A stretch of DNA of 64,000 bases from Medakamo hakoo (lineage: Eukaryota; Chlorophyta; Trebouxiophyceae; Coccomyxaceae): positions 434,001 to 498,000 of the forward strand of contig CP089461.1 in assembly GCA_026636295.1 (NCBI GenBank). The letters are read 5' to 3'. The notes below the pieces were generated by a model. It was given only the letters and a program-made list of their open reading frames with translations. It was not told where the DNA came from and did no database searches. Position numbers and translations under genes: made by a program. The first letter of the stretch is position 1, and every line of letters begins with the position of its first letter. Of this stretch, positions 10,712 through 22,391 are shown piece after piece.

Positions 10712-13700
10712 ATGGTCCATGGCTCGGGCCGAGACGCGGGTCGGCGTTCCGCGTCCGCACGCGGCACGCCCGCTGCTGCGGGCGGCACAGCAGCCGATGC
10801 GGGCGGCGCGGCTGCCGACGACAACGCGTCCACGTCCGCGGCCGGCCTGTTCCGTTGCATCCTGGGCTGGGATTTCGATGCCCTGACTGCGCGGCTGTCC
10901 GCTGGCAAGGGCGTGGTGGACGGCGAGCTGCGGGCCGTGCCTAAAAGCTTTGCGAGCGCCGAGGTAAGGGAGAGGAGATGGGGAAATTTTTCCGTCCGTC
11001 ACTTCCCTCAACCTAGCCAGGGGAAAAAAAACTCACGCTTCCCATCCAACACAGGACTACGCTTCCACGTTCGAGCCTTTAATGCTCGAAGAGGGCGCCG
11101 CCCAACTCGTCCGCGGCGGTGACGATGACGGCAATGCGGGCGGCGACGCGTCCACGGTCGGCGCGGCGGTCGGAGGGGGCGGGCCGAGCGCGCCGGGCGG
11201 CGGCGCCCTGCGCGACGCGGGCGGCGGCTTCGGTGCGGTCACAGTCGTGCTGGACGGCGGCGCTGCTGCTGCTGCCGGCTTTGCCGACAACGACGCCGTC
11301 CTGGTCAGCCTCGCCGACCAAAAGGTAAGAAGAGGGGAGGTGGCGGGAGGCGTGGGGAGGGGAGGCGAGAGACCACACCCCCCGCACCGGTTCTGTTTCC
11401 CACCCCCTGACGCCCCACCCAACACGCCCCACCCAACACGCCCCACCCAACACGCCCCACCCAGGCGCCCGTCTCCATCATCGCGCTGGTCCAAGGCCGG
11501 GAAATCGGTGGCGGCGGCAGCAGCGGGCCGGGTGGTGGTGGGCGCGGCGGGAGTGGGGCCCGCGGCCGCGGCGCCGCCGCGGCCACAGCGCCCGCCGCGC
11601 CCGCGGACGACGAGCCCGACGGCGCCGCCACGCCCGCTTCGCTGCGCCTGCGCGTCGCCCTGGACGGCCCCCCGCCCACGCCCTGTCCTGTGGCCCTGTC
11701 CCCCGCCGCACGGGCGGCGGCGGCGGCGGCGCTGGCGCTCCCCGCGTCCCGCCTGACGCTGACGCGCCTGGCAAACCTGTCCACCCTCGGCCGCGAGTGG
11801 GGCGCGGTACAGGCCGTGCGGTCTGGCCCGGCCTGGGCGGCCTGGCTGCTGGACCCGGCGGCGGCGGCGGCGGCGGCAGGGGGAACAAAGGCTGAAGAAG
11901 GCGGCGGTGGTGGTGAGGCGGAGGACGCTGACCGCGAGGACGCCGCGTCCGCGTCCGCCCTGGCGTCCCTCCCGCCCGGCCTGCGGTCGGCCCTGGCCGC
12001 GGACTACAACCCGTCCCAGGTGGCGGCCGCCCTGGCGCCGTCGGCGTCGGACTCGCCCGTCGTCCTGGTCCAGGGCCCGCCCGGGACGGGGAAGACGCGG
12101 ACGATCCTGGCGCTCCTGTCCATCCTGCTGCACGGCGGCGGCCGCGGCGCGCGGGGCGGCGGCGGCGGCGCGCGCGCCGCGGGCGGCGCGCCCGCGCCCG
12201 CGCCGCACCCGCCGCCGTCGAGTCGGCCGTCGGCTGCCGAACGGTCCCGCCTGTGGGCGACCGGCGCGCCCTGGGTAACGGGCGCGCGCGACCCGCGGGA
12301 CGAGCCGCCGCCCCCCCCGCCAACGCCCGGGCCGGACGACGGTGGGAGCGGGCCGCACCCACCGCACCCACCGCCGCCGCCGCCGCCGCCGCCGCCCGTC
12401 CGCATTCGGACGGGCGGGTCCGGCCCACCGCCCCGGGTCCTGGTGTGCGCGCCCTCCAACTCCGCCCTCGACGAAGTCGTGTCCCGCCTCCTGTCCCCCG
12501 GCCTGGTCGACGGCGCCGGGCGGCGCGGCCCGCCCGCGCTCGTGCGCATCGGCCTGTCCGTCCACCCCTCCGTGTCGGCCGTCGCGCTGGACGCCCTGGT
12601 CGACGCCCGGCTGAGGGGGCGGGGTGGAGGCGGCCAGGGCGGGGCGGTGGGCGGGGGGGACGGGTCGGGCGGCGGCGGCGGCGGCGGCGGCGCCGACGGC
12701 GGGCCGGCCACGGGCGGCCCGGCCGCGCCGGGCGCCGGCGCCGCCGCGCGCTGGGAGCGCGAGCGCGCGCGGGCCGACATCCTGGACGGCGCGCACGTCG
12801 TGTGTTCCACCCTGTCCTTTGCGGGGAGTGGGGCCCTGGCCGCCGCCGCCGCCCGGCGGGGCCGGCCCTTCGCGGCCCTGGTCGTGGACGAGGCGGCCCA
12901 GGCGGTGGAGCCCGCGACGCTCGTCGCGCTCGCGCGCGCGGCCGCGGGCGGCGGCGGCGGCGCGCCCGCCGCCACCGCCCCCGACGCGTCGGCGGCCGCC
13001 GCCCCTCCCACCACCACCCCGCTCCGCGTCGTCCTGGTTGGCGACCCGGCCCAGCTGCCCGCGACGGTCGTGTCGGCGCGGGCGTGGGGCGCGGGGTATG
13101 GGACGTCCCTGTTTGCGCGCCTGGCGGGCGCGGGCGTGCCCGTGAAAGCGCTGGACGTTCAGTACCGCATGCACCCGGCCATCGCGGCCTTTCCGCGGGC
13201 CGCTTTTTACGGTGGGCGCTTGGCCGACGGGCCGGCCGTCGCGGAAGACACCGCCCGCCCCTGGCACGCGCACGCCTGTTTTGGGCCGCTCGCGTTTTTT
13301 GACGTCGCGTGCGGGCGCGAGTCGAGCAGCAGTGCGACGCCAGGCGCCGTGGGCGGCGCCGCGGCGGCGGGCGCCGCCCGGTCCCGCATCAACAAGGCAG
13401 AGGCAGAGCTGGCGCTGGCCCTGTTCCGCGCCCTGCGGGCTCGGTACCCGTCGTGCCGGGCCACGGACGGCGGCGTCGGCCTGATCTCGCCGTACAAAGC
13501 CCAGTGCGGCCTGCTGCGGTCGCGCCTGGCGTCGGCCCTGGGCCCGGCCGCGGCGGCGCGCGTCGACGTCTCCACGGTGGACGGCGCGCAAGGCCGCGAA
13601 AAGGACGTCGTCATCGTCTCCGCCGTCCGCACGGGCGTGGGGCGGTCCATCGGCTTCGTAGCGGACGAGCGGCGGGCCAACGTCGCGCTGACGCGCGCGC

Positions 13701-14161
13701 GCTGCTCCCTGCTGGTCGTCGGCCACGCCGCCGCGCTGGCCGCCGGCGACCCGGCGTGGGCGGGGCTCATCCAAGCCGCCGCGGCCGCGGGCGGCCTGTT
13801 CCGGCCCACCCGGCCCTTTGCGGCGTGGGTGGAGGCGGCGGCCGGCGGGCGGGCGCGCCCAGTGCGTGGCGGCGGCGGTGGTGGCCTGGGCGGCGCTGGT
13901 GGCCGTGGCAGCGCAGCCGCGCGGCGGGCCCGCGCCGCTGGCGACGTCGCCGCCCGCACGCCCGCCGCCCGGGCGGCCGCTGCCGCCGCCGCCGGCGTGG
14001 ACGGCGACGAGTTTGACGACCTGTCGGACGACGCGCCGGCCGGGGTGGCGGGCGAAGAAGGGGCGGGGCCCGCCCCGCCGGCGGGCGGCGTGAAGGCGGA
14101 GGTGGAGCCGGGCGCGGCGGCGCCGGGCGGGCGTGGCCGGCCCAAGCGGGCGCGGAAGTGA
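10712..14161 (+). CDS. SEN1/UPF1-like SF1B RNA-DNA helicase
   Basis: Three exons (10712-10963, 11055-11324, 11465-14161), all phase 0, 1072 aa. Superfamily 1 helicase motifs are complete: I VQGPPGTGKTRT, Ia CAPSNSALDEV, II VVDEAAQAVEPATL, III LVGDPAQLPATV, IV-like DVQYRMHPAI, V STVDGAQGREKDVVIVS and VI NVALTRAR. This pattern fits SEN1/MAGATAMA3 helicases, which resolve R-loops and terminate transcription, better than UPF1, because no zinc-binding CH domain is visible. Motif Ia is separated from motif I by a roughly 110-residue Gly/Pro-rich insertion, and another Gly-rich linker sits before the motif II region. The C-terminus is basic (RPKRARK), a likely nuclear signal. Confidence 0.9.
11411..11462 (+). 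repeat. 14-bp tandem repeat in helicase intron 2
   Basis: Unit CGCCCCACCCAACA, about 3.7 copies. The last copy runs directly into the intron's CCCACCCAG acceptor. Confidence 0.9.
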
Positions 14162-14273
14162 GCTCTGTGTATTGTCGCGCTGCCTCGCAAGCTGTGTATT
14201 GTCTTGCTGCCTCGCACCCACATTCTTCAGTCTTTCTTTGCACCCCGCCCCGCCCCGTGTGTGTCGCGCCTCC

Positions 14274-16075
14274 TCACTCCAGCGCTTCGCGCGCCGCGTC
14301 GCACACATCCACCCTCTCCACCTCCGCCGCCAGCGCTTTCACAAACGCCAGCCGCAACGCCGGGCTGGCGTTCCAGCCAATGACATGCCCGCGCGGCAGG
14401 CCCAGCCCGCCCCCGGCCGCCAACAGGCTCAAGTCGCCGACCAGGTCGGCCGCGTCGTGGCGGGCCGGCTCGTCCCCCGGGAAGCGCAGCCGCTGCGGCT
14501 CCAGCCACCGGTCGCCCGCGCCGATGAGCGTCGTGTTGACGGTGCCAGCGCCGTACGCGGCCTTGCCGGGCGCCGCTTCCCGCGCGGCCGTCAGCGCCCG
14601 CACGGACAGGGCCCAGTCCCGGGCGGGGGCGAGGGCCCAGCGGTAATGCACGCCGCCGCCGGGGGCCCACGAAAACCATTGGCGCCCGATGACGGGCGTG
14701 TCCGGCGGGGCGCCGACGCCCGACGACAGCTCGGGGCGCAGCCCCGGTATGTAGGTCAGGAAGCCGCCGGTGTTGGAGGACGGCGGCGACGGGTCGCGGA
14801 CGGTGATGGGGCGGGACGCGGACGGCATAGTTTTAGGGGGGGGCGGCCCCGGCCCGCCCCCGCCCGCGGCGGGCGGTGGGGGCGCCGGCCGCACGCCCGC
14901 CCGCGTGATTTCGACGGCCCAGCCCAGGGCCGACCCATCGATCACCGGCATTTCCAGTTCGGCGGGAGGGGCGGCGCCGCCGTCCGCGCCGGCGCGGGCG
15001 GGCGCCGCCACCACGCCCACGGCCGGCGCGCCCGGCTCGACCTCGATGCGGGCGTTGCCGACGCCCATGCCCTCCAGCGCCGACAGCAGGGCTTCCACGC
15101 TCAGGAAAGCGGTGGGACAGGAGCCGGTTGACAGCTGTGTGGACCGGCCGGACGGCGCGACGGCCGCGTTGGCGATGGCCGCGTCGACCTCGCCCGCGCC
15201 AGGGCCGCACCGCGGCACCGGCGCTTCGGCGGGGGAGGGCGGCGGGGGCGACGCCGCCGCAGCCGCGTCCGCCGCCGCCGCTTCGCCGGCGGCGCTCTCC
15301 GCCCAGTCCGCGTACTCGCCCTCAAACCCCGCGTCCAGGGCTTTCAGGTACGACACGTAGACCGACGCCTCGCCGTGCCCGGGCGCGGCCCGGCGCGCGG
15401 ACGGCGGCGGCGGCGCGGACCACTGCTGGTTGGGCGACCAGCGGGACGCGTTTGTGCCGGGCGGGACGGCGACAAAGTACCGGCCGTCGCCCGCGTGGGC
15501 CGGGCGGACACGGACGTAAGCTACGGGGGAGGGGGGGGCAGGGGTTGTGAGAGGTGTGGTGGGGGGGGCCGTATGCGAGAGGTTGGAGGCGTGGCGGCAC
15601 GCCCATCCCCCATCCATCCCGCCCACTCACCATACTTGCCGGTGTGCAGGCCGATGCCGCCGACCGTGAAGGAGGTGAGCAGGGTTTGTTGTTCGAGGGT
15701 GGGCTGTTGCGTTTTCCGTGTGTTGGGCGGGCGAGTGAGAGAGTGGGTGGTCATGGCTAGCCGCCAGCGAGGGGGGGCCATGGGTCCCCGGCGGCTCTTG
15801 CGTTTTTTTGTTCCGATGTCGCCTTTCTTCCCTTCCGCCACCCTTTCCCTACTTACAGATGGCAGGCCGTCTTCGTCCAGCACGGACGTGGGCGGTGGGG
15901 CGAGGCCGGAGACGGTGGGCGCGGATTGCGAGGGTGTGGGTGTGGCGGCGGGCGGGCGCATGCGTGGCTTTGCGGCGATGGCACAGCGTGCTCGGTGTGC
16001 GAGGCGCGGTGAGGCATGGGGCGCTGGTGGGAGGATGGCGCGGCCAGGCCGGGAGGGGTGGCGGAGGCGGAGCAT
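14274..16075 (-). CDS. LPXC: LpxC-like UDP-acyl-GlcNAc deacetylase homologue, divergent active site
   Basis: Three exons (16075-15857, 15703-15631, 15520-14274), 512 aa, phases agree. An organelle-type leader (basic, Ser/Pro/Ala-rich, about 70 aa) precedes TLEQQTLLTSFTVGGIGLHT, the LpxC N-terminus. Further landmarks: SVEALLSALEGMGVGNARIE, PVIDGSALGW and LRFPGDEPARHDAADLVGDL. In E. coli LpxC zinc is held by His79, His238 and Asp242. The H---D pair of the last motif is present, but the TVEHL-type His79 is Ala here (VEALLSA), the usual ARTF block is not recognisable, and the Lys after His238 is Asp. Plants carry LPXC in mitochondria. Fold membership is secure; deacetylase activity is doubtful. 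Confidence 0.85.
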
Positions 16076-16403
16076 TGTGCGTGGGGTGCGTGCGGCTCTG
16101 CGTCCCCGGGAAGGAAAATGCTGCCAGTGAGAGAGCAGTGCCAGTGAGAGTGAGGGTGCACCCGCGGTCTCGTCGAGCAGAAGAGTTGAGAGCGGCGAGG
16201 CACACGCCCAAACAAAACACGGGCGCTTCGGGGAGAGGCCCCCTCCCCATTCACGTCCTTGCCCGCACCCCACCCAGGCGCACGGTGCGCACCTCTTCCC
16301 GCACTGACCGCGGCCGAGGCGAGGGCGGCTCGACGGCCACACCGGCCCGCAAAACGCCCCGCGCGCGCCGCTCTTCAATTCATCCCCTCCAAACAAACAA
16401 AAA
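16076..16403. other. Divergent intergenic region, LpxC-like / SLC35F-like
   Basis: 328 bp between two start codons, presumably both promoters. A direct repeat GCCAGTGAGAG occurs twice near 16124 and 16140. I see no gene here. Confidence 0.6.
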
Positions 16404-18058
16404 ATGTTGCGCCGCCTCCGCGCCTTTCTCGCCCACCCTTCCACCGCCCGCGACCGCGCAGCGGGTCTGGCCTGCATTGCCCTCGTCGCCGCCATCTGGG
16501 CGGGCGCGTCTTTCGTCGTCCAAGACATCGAAGCGGCGGGCGTGCCCGCGTTTGCGCTCACCTACGTCGCCAACTCCCTGTTCACCCTGTACCTGCCCGC
16601 CTACGCGTGCTTGAGGGCCGCCTCGTGGAGGAGGTGGAGCAGGAGGGGCGCCGGTGGTGGGAGTGTGGCGACTCCGGCCGCGTCGCCGCCCGGCAGCGGG
16701 AGACGGTGCGTGGGGGGTGGGGTGGGGATGGGGACGGGTGGGGTGGTCGGGACCTCGCGCGCGCGTGCGCGCGCGCGCCAGCCTGTGCTCACGTGCCCCA
16801 CTCCCCGCGCCCACACAGCAGGCCCAAACCGCCCAGCCAGTCCGGGTCCGAGCTAGAGACCATCGCGCTGGTCGTCGCGGATGGAGGTGGGGAAGAGTCG
16901 GCCGCAGCCACGCCTCCAGCCCGTCCGCCCTCGCTGCGCCGCACGCGCGGCGGGTCTGGCGGCGCGGGCGGCGGGGGCGGCTCCAGCAGCGCCACCGCAC
17001 ACGCGCCGCCGCCACCCCCACCCCCCACACCCTGCGGCCCGCCCACGCGCGTCGAACGTTCCACGCTGAAAGCCGCGGCGCTCGTCGCCCCCCTCTGGTT
17101 CGGCGCCCAGCTGGCGTTCAACGCGTCGCTGGCGCGCACCAGCGTCACGTCCAACACCATCCTATCCTCCGCGTCGGGGCTGTTCACGTACGGGCTGGCC
17201 GTCGCATTCCTGGGGGAGCGCAAGTCGTGGGGACGACTGTTGTCAGTCCTGACGTGCATGGCGGGCACGGCGCTGGTGGCGGGCGCGGACGCGCTCACGG
17301 GGCGGGCCGGGCGCGGCGGTGGCGGCGACAAGCCGGCGCCCCACCCGCACGCCGGCCTGGCGGGCGACGCCCTCGCCCTGGCGTCGTCCCTTTTGTATGC
17401 GGCGTACACCGTTGCGCTGCGCGCTCTCCTGCCTGGCAGCGACAGCGATGCCGGCGAACACAGCGGCGGCGGGTCCGCCGGCGCGACCGCGCTCTTTTTC
17501 GGCGCGGTCGGCGTCGCCAACCTCGCTCTGGGCGCGCCCATCCTAGGCGCCGGCATCGGGACGGGCCGCATGCGGCGGGCGGGCGCCCCGCCCGGCGCCC
17601 CGCTCTTCACCCCCGGCCTGTTTGGCGCGACTGTGGGCAAGGGCCTCCTGGACAACGTCCTGTCCGACTTTCTGTGGGCGCGCGCCGTCATGTTGGTCGG
17701 CCCGACCGTCGCGACGGTCGGCCTCAACATCCAGGTCCCCCTCGCCGCGGGGCTGGACGCGGCGCTGCGCTCGCCCGGGTGGGCGCACTCCGTGGGGGGA
17801 GGCCTGATGACGGCGGCGGGCGCGACCCTCGTCATCGCGGGCGTGTGTGGCATCTCGGCCGAACCGGCCGCCGAAGTCGTGGCCGGCGTCGAAGCGGCGG
17901 GCGACGACGACGACAGCGGGGAGGAGGCGGGGCAGGGAGAGGAGGAGCGCGGACCTGATGAGGAGGGCGGCGGCGGCGGCGGTGGCGCGCCTGGGCCGTC
18001 GCCCGGCGCTGTGCTCCCGTCGCCTGGGTCGGGGCGGGCGCGGGGCGCGTCGCCGTGA
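16404..18058 (+). CDS. SLC35F5-like drug/metabolite (EamA) transporter
   Basis: Two exons (16404-16705, 16819-18058), 513 aa, joined through a split Arg codon. About ten hydrophobic segments are expected: AAGLACIALVAAIWAGASFVV, ALTYVANSLFTLYL, then after a roughly 100-residue Gly/Pro-rich loop APLWFGAQLAFNASL, ILSSASGLFTYGLAVAFL, LLSVLTCMAGTALVAG and others. NTILSSASGLFT, and LDNVLSDFLWARAVMLVGP followed by VATVGLNIQVPLA, are hallmark positions of the SLC35F5/yeast YML018C group of vacuolar or endomembrane solute carriers. The C-terminal 70 residues are acidic and Gly-rich, probably cytosolic. Substrate cannot be assigned. Confidence 0.85.
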
Positions 18059-18418
18059 GTGGGGTGGAGAGAGCGGGGGGATGGCCCCGCCCTCTCCCTC
18101 CAGGCGCGCGCCCGGGGGGTTGAGAGAGCGCGGCTCTCTCCCCCTCCCTGACCTCCAACCCCGCCGTCGCAGTCCCCCCAGCCCGCGGCTTCCTGTGTCG
18201 TGAGTGAGAGTGGTGAGAGAGGATAGAGAGTGTGTGTAGAATCCATCGCGATAGTAGCACCGGGGTTTTCATTCACCTGGGGGCCGGGCGTGTGGGGTGG
18301 AACGGACGACGGGAAGGAGTGGGGTGGGGGGTGTGCAGCACCACACCGTTCGGCCGCTGCCACTGACCACCACTCCTCTATTCAGAAGAAAACCACCCGA
18401 CCCCCCCCCACCACAACC
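18059..18418. other. Intergenic, upstream of aldolase
   Basis: 360 bp between the transporter stop and the aldolase start. It holds the aldolase promoter and 5' UTR. There are GA/GT-rich tracts but no recognisable gene or conserved motif. Confidence 0.5.
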
Positions 18419-20464
18419 ATGGCCTCCCTGCAGTCCTTCGTCTCCCGCCCGCGCGCGTCGCGTGGCCTGACCGTCCAGGTCAACGCCATCAAACCCCAGA
18501 CGCCTTACCGCGACGAGCTGATCGCCACGGTACGACGAAAAAATTTGCGGCGCGAGGAAACGAGCGGCCGGCGGGGCGAGAGATCGAGCGTCGCCCTTTG
18601 CAGTCGCGCCCGCCGCAAGCCAACCGCTTGCACACCCTTCCGCCGCCCTCGGCGCCTAGCCTGGCGTCTGCCCTAGCCAGCGCCGGGCGACGGAGGCAGT
18701 GCAAAGCCCGGCGACGCCGCGGCGCGAGGAGGGGCTGCCCCGTCCCAACTTGCGACGCTCGCCTCTCACCGCGCCGCCCTCCCCTCTCTCCACCCAACCA
18801 AAAACACACAGGCCAAGAAGATCGCCACCCCGGGCAAGGGCCTGCTGGCGGTGAGTAGCAGAGACGTTTTTTGTGCCCGCCGCCGGGGACGGAAGGAGGG
18901 GACAGGTGGCCGCGACGCCCGCGCGCGCGGGGCTGTGTTTCTCGTGGCCGAGGCTAGCCGCGGGCCGGCGGCGGCGCGAGAGCGCGCGCGAGCGATTGCT
19001 CTCGCGCCTCCCTGCCCCACCTACCCTCTCCCTTCCCACCCCACGCCCGCTGCGCTGGCATGCCAGATGGCCGGCCTTGCCAGTGGCGTGGAGTGTAAGC
19101 GGGAAGGAGTGTTGGCCGAGGCAGGGACGGCCAAAACTGCACGGGCAGTTGCCTCCCACGGCCGCACGAACGCTGCGACGCCCACGGCCGCATTGCCGGC
19201 GCGGCGGCCCGCGCCGCGCCTGCTGCCCCTGCGCCGCCACATTCGCGTCGGATGACGGGTTCAGACACTCGCCTCCCCGCCCACACCGGGCCGAGGCCGT
19301 GTGGAGGGCGACGAGGTGGCGGGCGAGCCCCGAACACGAGAGAGCCAAGCGAGAGGCAGCGCCGCGCGCGCGTGCGTCCACCACCCCCCACCCCACCCCC
19401 ATCCTCACTCACCACCCCTCCCCCCTCCCCACGCCCCCCCTCCCCACGCCCCACCCCCACCCACTCGCAAAACAAAATAGGCTGACGAGTCCAACGCCAC
19501 CTGCGGCAAGCGCCTGGACTCCATCGGCCTGGAGAACACGGAGGCCAACCGCCTGGCCTACCGCGAGCTGCTCTTCACCACGCCCGGCCTGGGCAAGTTC
19601 ATCTCCGGCACCATCCTGTTTGAGGAGACGCTCTACCAGACCGCGTCCAACGGCAAGACGATCGTCCAGATCCTGGCGGAGCAGGACATCATCCCCGGCA
19701 TCAAGACCGACAAGGGCCTCGTCCCGCTCGTCAACTCCAACGGCGAGTCCTGGTGCCAGGGCCTGGACGGCCTGGCCCAGCGGTCGGCCGAGTACTACAA
19801 GCAGGGCGCGCGCTTCTGCAAGTGGCGCACGACCGTCTCCATCCCGGCCGGCCCGACCGCCATCGCCGTCCAGGACGCCGCGTACGGCCTGGCCCGGTAC
19901 GGCGCCATCTCCCAGGCCGCCGGCCTGGTGCCCATCATCGAGCCGGAGGTCCTGCTGGACGGCGACCACGACATCGAGCGCACGCTCGAGGTCGCGGAAG
20001 AGGTCTGGGCCGCCACCTTCAAGCACATGGCCGACCAGGGCGTCATCTTCGAGGGCATCCTGCTGAAGCCGGCCATGGTCACGCCCGGCGCCGACTGCAA
20101 GAAGCGCGCCTCCCCCGAGGAGGTCGCGGCCGCCACGCTGAAGCTGCTGCGCCGCCGCGTCCCGCCCGCCGTCCCCGGCATCATGTTCCTGTCGGGCGGC
20201 CAGTCCGAGCTGGAGGCGACGCTCAACCTGAACGCCATGAACCAGCAGCCCAACCCGTGGCACGTGTCCTTCTCGTACGCGCGCGCGCTGCAGAACTCGG
20301 TGCTGAAGACGTGGCAGGGCAACCCGGCCAACAAGCAGGCCGCCCAGGAGGCGCTGCTGGTGCGCGCCAAGGCCAACTCCGACGCCCAGCTGGGCAAGTA
20401 CGACCCGTCCAACGAGTCCGCGGACGCGGGCAAGTCCCTGTACGAGGCCGGCTACAAGTACTGA
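18419..20464 (+). CDS. FBA: Fructose-bisphosphate aldolase, class I, plastid type
   Basis: Schiff-base aldolase of the Calvin cycle/glycolysis. Three exons (18419-18529, 18812-18850, 19481-20464), all phase 0, 377 aa. The leader (MASLQSFVSRPRASRGLTVQ) is a short plastid transit peptide. Key landmarks: GKGLLAADES split across exons 2 and 3, KWRTTVSIP, EPEVLLDGDHDIE, GILLKPAMVTPG (Schiff-base Lys in LLKP) and FLSGGQSELEAT; the C-terminus ends in Tyr as in active enzymes. Codon use is extremely biased towards C-ending codons, more than its neighbours, suggesting high expression. Introns are long for this region (282 and 630 bp). Confidence 0.96.
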
Positions 20465-20990
20465 AGAGAACGGCTGCGGCTTTTGGTGAAAAAATGCAGC
20501 TGGGTGTGCGCGTGGGCGTGCGGTGCTCGAGTGCGGCAGAAGTTGGCGGGGGCAGAGGGCTGGGCGGGTGACACGGTCCCCGCCGTGCGCCCGTTTCCTC
20601 TCCTCCTTCTCCCTCTCCTTCTCGTCGCTGCGTCTCTGGGGGAACTTTTTGCGTGGTGAGTGAGTGTGTGCTTCTTCTTTTTTTCTAACCAAAAAAAAAT
20701 CAAAATCATCCGTGTGGTGCGCTGGAGATTCTTCCTTTTTTTTGATGGATGGACGGGTGGGGATGGAGTGGGTGCGAGAGCGGGGTGGGAGGCTGACGGG
20801 CCGGAGTTCCAAGCTGCGGCCTGCCGCCTCTCCCTGTTTTCTCTTCTCCCCTCTGTAAACAACAAAAGAGACCCCCGTCCCCGTTAAAAAGAAAAAAGAA
20901 GAGTCGAGAGGGCGGTGGAGGTTTTTCTCATCGCCCGTCTTTTTCCCGTCCGCCTTCACACACCACACCACACCACAGCACACTCTCTCA
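20465..20990. other. Convergent spacer, aldolase / mitoferrin
   Basis: 526 bp between two stop codons with the most A/T-rich stretches nearby (poly-T and poly-A tracts around 20670-20750). It is presumably two 3' UTRs; no gene or RNA structure is evident. Confidence 0.5.
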
Positions 20991-22391
20991 TCACCCACCC
21001 CTCCCCAACCCCGCCTTGACCGTCTCGTACGTCCCCCAACAAATGGCCGCCGCGGGCACATGGAACAGGACCCGCGGCCGCAGGCCCGCCCACAGGGCGG
21101 CAGGCCCTTCTTCCCTCGCAATCCGAGCCAGCGTCGGAAAAACGGCGCCCCTGCCATCATACCGCGCCGCGGCCGTCACGCCCTCCAACTGGAGCCTGGT
21201 TTTGGCGACGTCCAGCGGCGTCGTCGCCGCGGCCGCCACCCCGCCGGCCGCCCCGCCCGCCGTCAGCTGCGTCAGCAGGCCCTCCTCATCTCCCACCAGC
21301 TCCCACCACCAGGGCAGCGACCGGGGCGCGGACCCGCCGTCCCCGCCCTTCCCCCGCTTGCTCCACGCCAGCCAGGCGTCGCGCACGTCAGCAGCCGCGC
21401 CTTTCGCGGCTTCGTACGTGCCGAAATGCAGGGCGGTGAACGGGATGTTGGTGACGAGCGTCGTGCGCAAGCTTTTGAAAAACGCGCCGGGCCCTTCGGC
21501 CGCGAGCGTGCGGGCCACGCAATCCGCGACGCCGGAGTAGGGCGAGCCCACGACTTGGAGGCGTTGTTTGACGACGTCGCACGGCGTCATGACGCCGTCA
21601 GACACAATGGTGGCGGTCGCGCCGGCCAGGGACGCGGCCAGGGTGGGGTGGGCGAGGGGTGGGGCGGCCGGCCCATTCCACCCGCCCGGGCCCAGGCCCT
21701 TTTTCACCCACTCGTACACAGCAAAGTACAGCGCGTGGGCCGGGCCCGCGCCGACGGCGACCGCCGTCACGCCGCCGTACAGGCCGCGCAGGCCTTCGCG
21801 GCGGAGGATGGACGCGACGGCCGCGGCCACAGGCCCGCCTCGCAACCGCTGGCCCGGGTGGGCCAGCGCCTGCGCCCTCGTTTTGACCGTGTCGACGGGG
21901 AACATGGCGACGTGTTCGGCGATGCCGGCGGCGGCGCCGGCGACCATGTGCTGTTTTTTTGTGCAGGGGTGTGGGTGTGGGTGTGGTGGGTGGCATCGTT
22001 TTTTTTTCGCGTGGGAAAAAAAATGAAGGGGCGCGTGGAGGTTTTTCTCGTCGCGGCCGATGGGAGTCAAGTGCCCGCCGCCACCCGCCCTTCCTAGCCT
22101 CCCTTCACACCCGATCGCCCTCACCTCACTAAAGCCCAGGCCCTCGTAGTCATCCTCTCCCTCGGCAGCGGACGTTCCACCGGCTCCATGCCCGGCCCCG
22201 CCGAATGCAGGCCCGCCCGCGCCGCCGCCGCTGCCCTGTGCGGCCGGTTTGGGCGACGACGGCGTGACGTGGGCGTGCGCCGTGCAGGTCGGTGGGTCGG
22301 CCGGGCCACGCGGCCTGACCGGCAGGTCCGTGACTAAGGTGGACGGCCCGCCTAGGAGGCAGGCCAGGCCGGGAGAGAGGAGCAGCGACAT
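20991..22391 (-). CDS. Mitoferrin-like mitochondrial iron carrier
   Basis: Mitochondrial carrier family, two exons (22391-22125, 21950-20991), phase 0, 408 aa. Three carrier repeats are visible by their Px[DE]xx[KR] motifs: FPVDTVKTR, TPCDVVKQR and TPLDVAKTR. The first repeat reads MVAGAAAGIAEHVAMFPVDT, very like plant and animal mitoferrin (AG---EH--MFPVDTVKT), which imports iron for Fe-S cluster and heme synthesis; this is why I prefer it over S-adenosylmethionine carriers. A roughly 90-residue Gly/Pro-rich N-terminal extension is not part of the fold. It diverges from DCC1 (222 bp between starts). Confidence 0.83.
   Translation of the reverse strand: MSLLLSPGLACLLGGPSTLVTDLPVRPRGPADPPTCTAHAHVTPSSPKPAAQGSGGGAGGPAFGGAGHGAGGTSAAEGEDDYEGLGFSEVRAIGCEGRLGRAGGGGHLTPIGRDEKNLHAPLHFFSHAKKKRCHPPHPHPHPCTKKQHMVAGAAAGIAEHVAMFPVDTVKTRAQALAHPGQRLRGGPVAAAVASILRREGLRGLYGGVTAVAVGAGPAHALYFAVYEWVKKGLGPGGWNGPAAPPLAHPTLAASLAGATATIVSDGVMTPCDVVKQRLQVVGSPYSGVADCVARTLAAEGPGAFFKSLRTTLVTNIPFTALHFGTYEAAKGAAADVRDAWLAWSKRGKGGDGGSAPRSLPWWWELVGDEEGLLTQLTAGGAAGGVAAAATTPLDVAKTRLQLEGVTAAARYDGRGAVFPTLARIAREEGPAALWAGLRPRVLFHVPAAAICWGTYETVKAGLGRGG

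Noticed and set aside
11057-14308. 1083-codon minus-strand frame opposite the helicase
   Set aside because: No recognisable protein features; the plus strand carries all helicase motifs in order.
18851-19480. C/D snoRNA in aldolase intron 2 (GGATGACG near 19250)
   Set aside because: The C-box-like word has a mismatch, and no matching D box and terminal stem were found.
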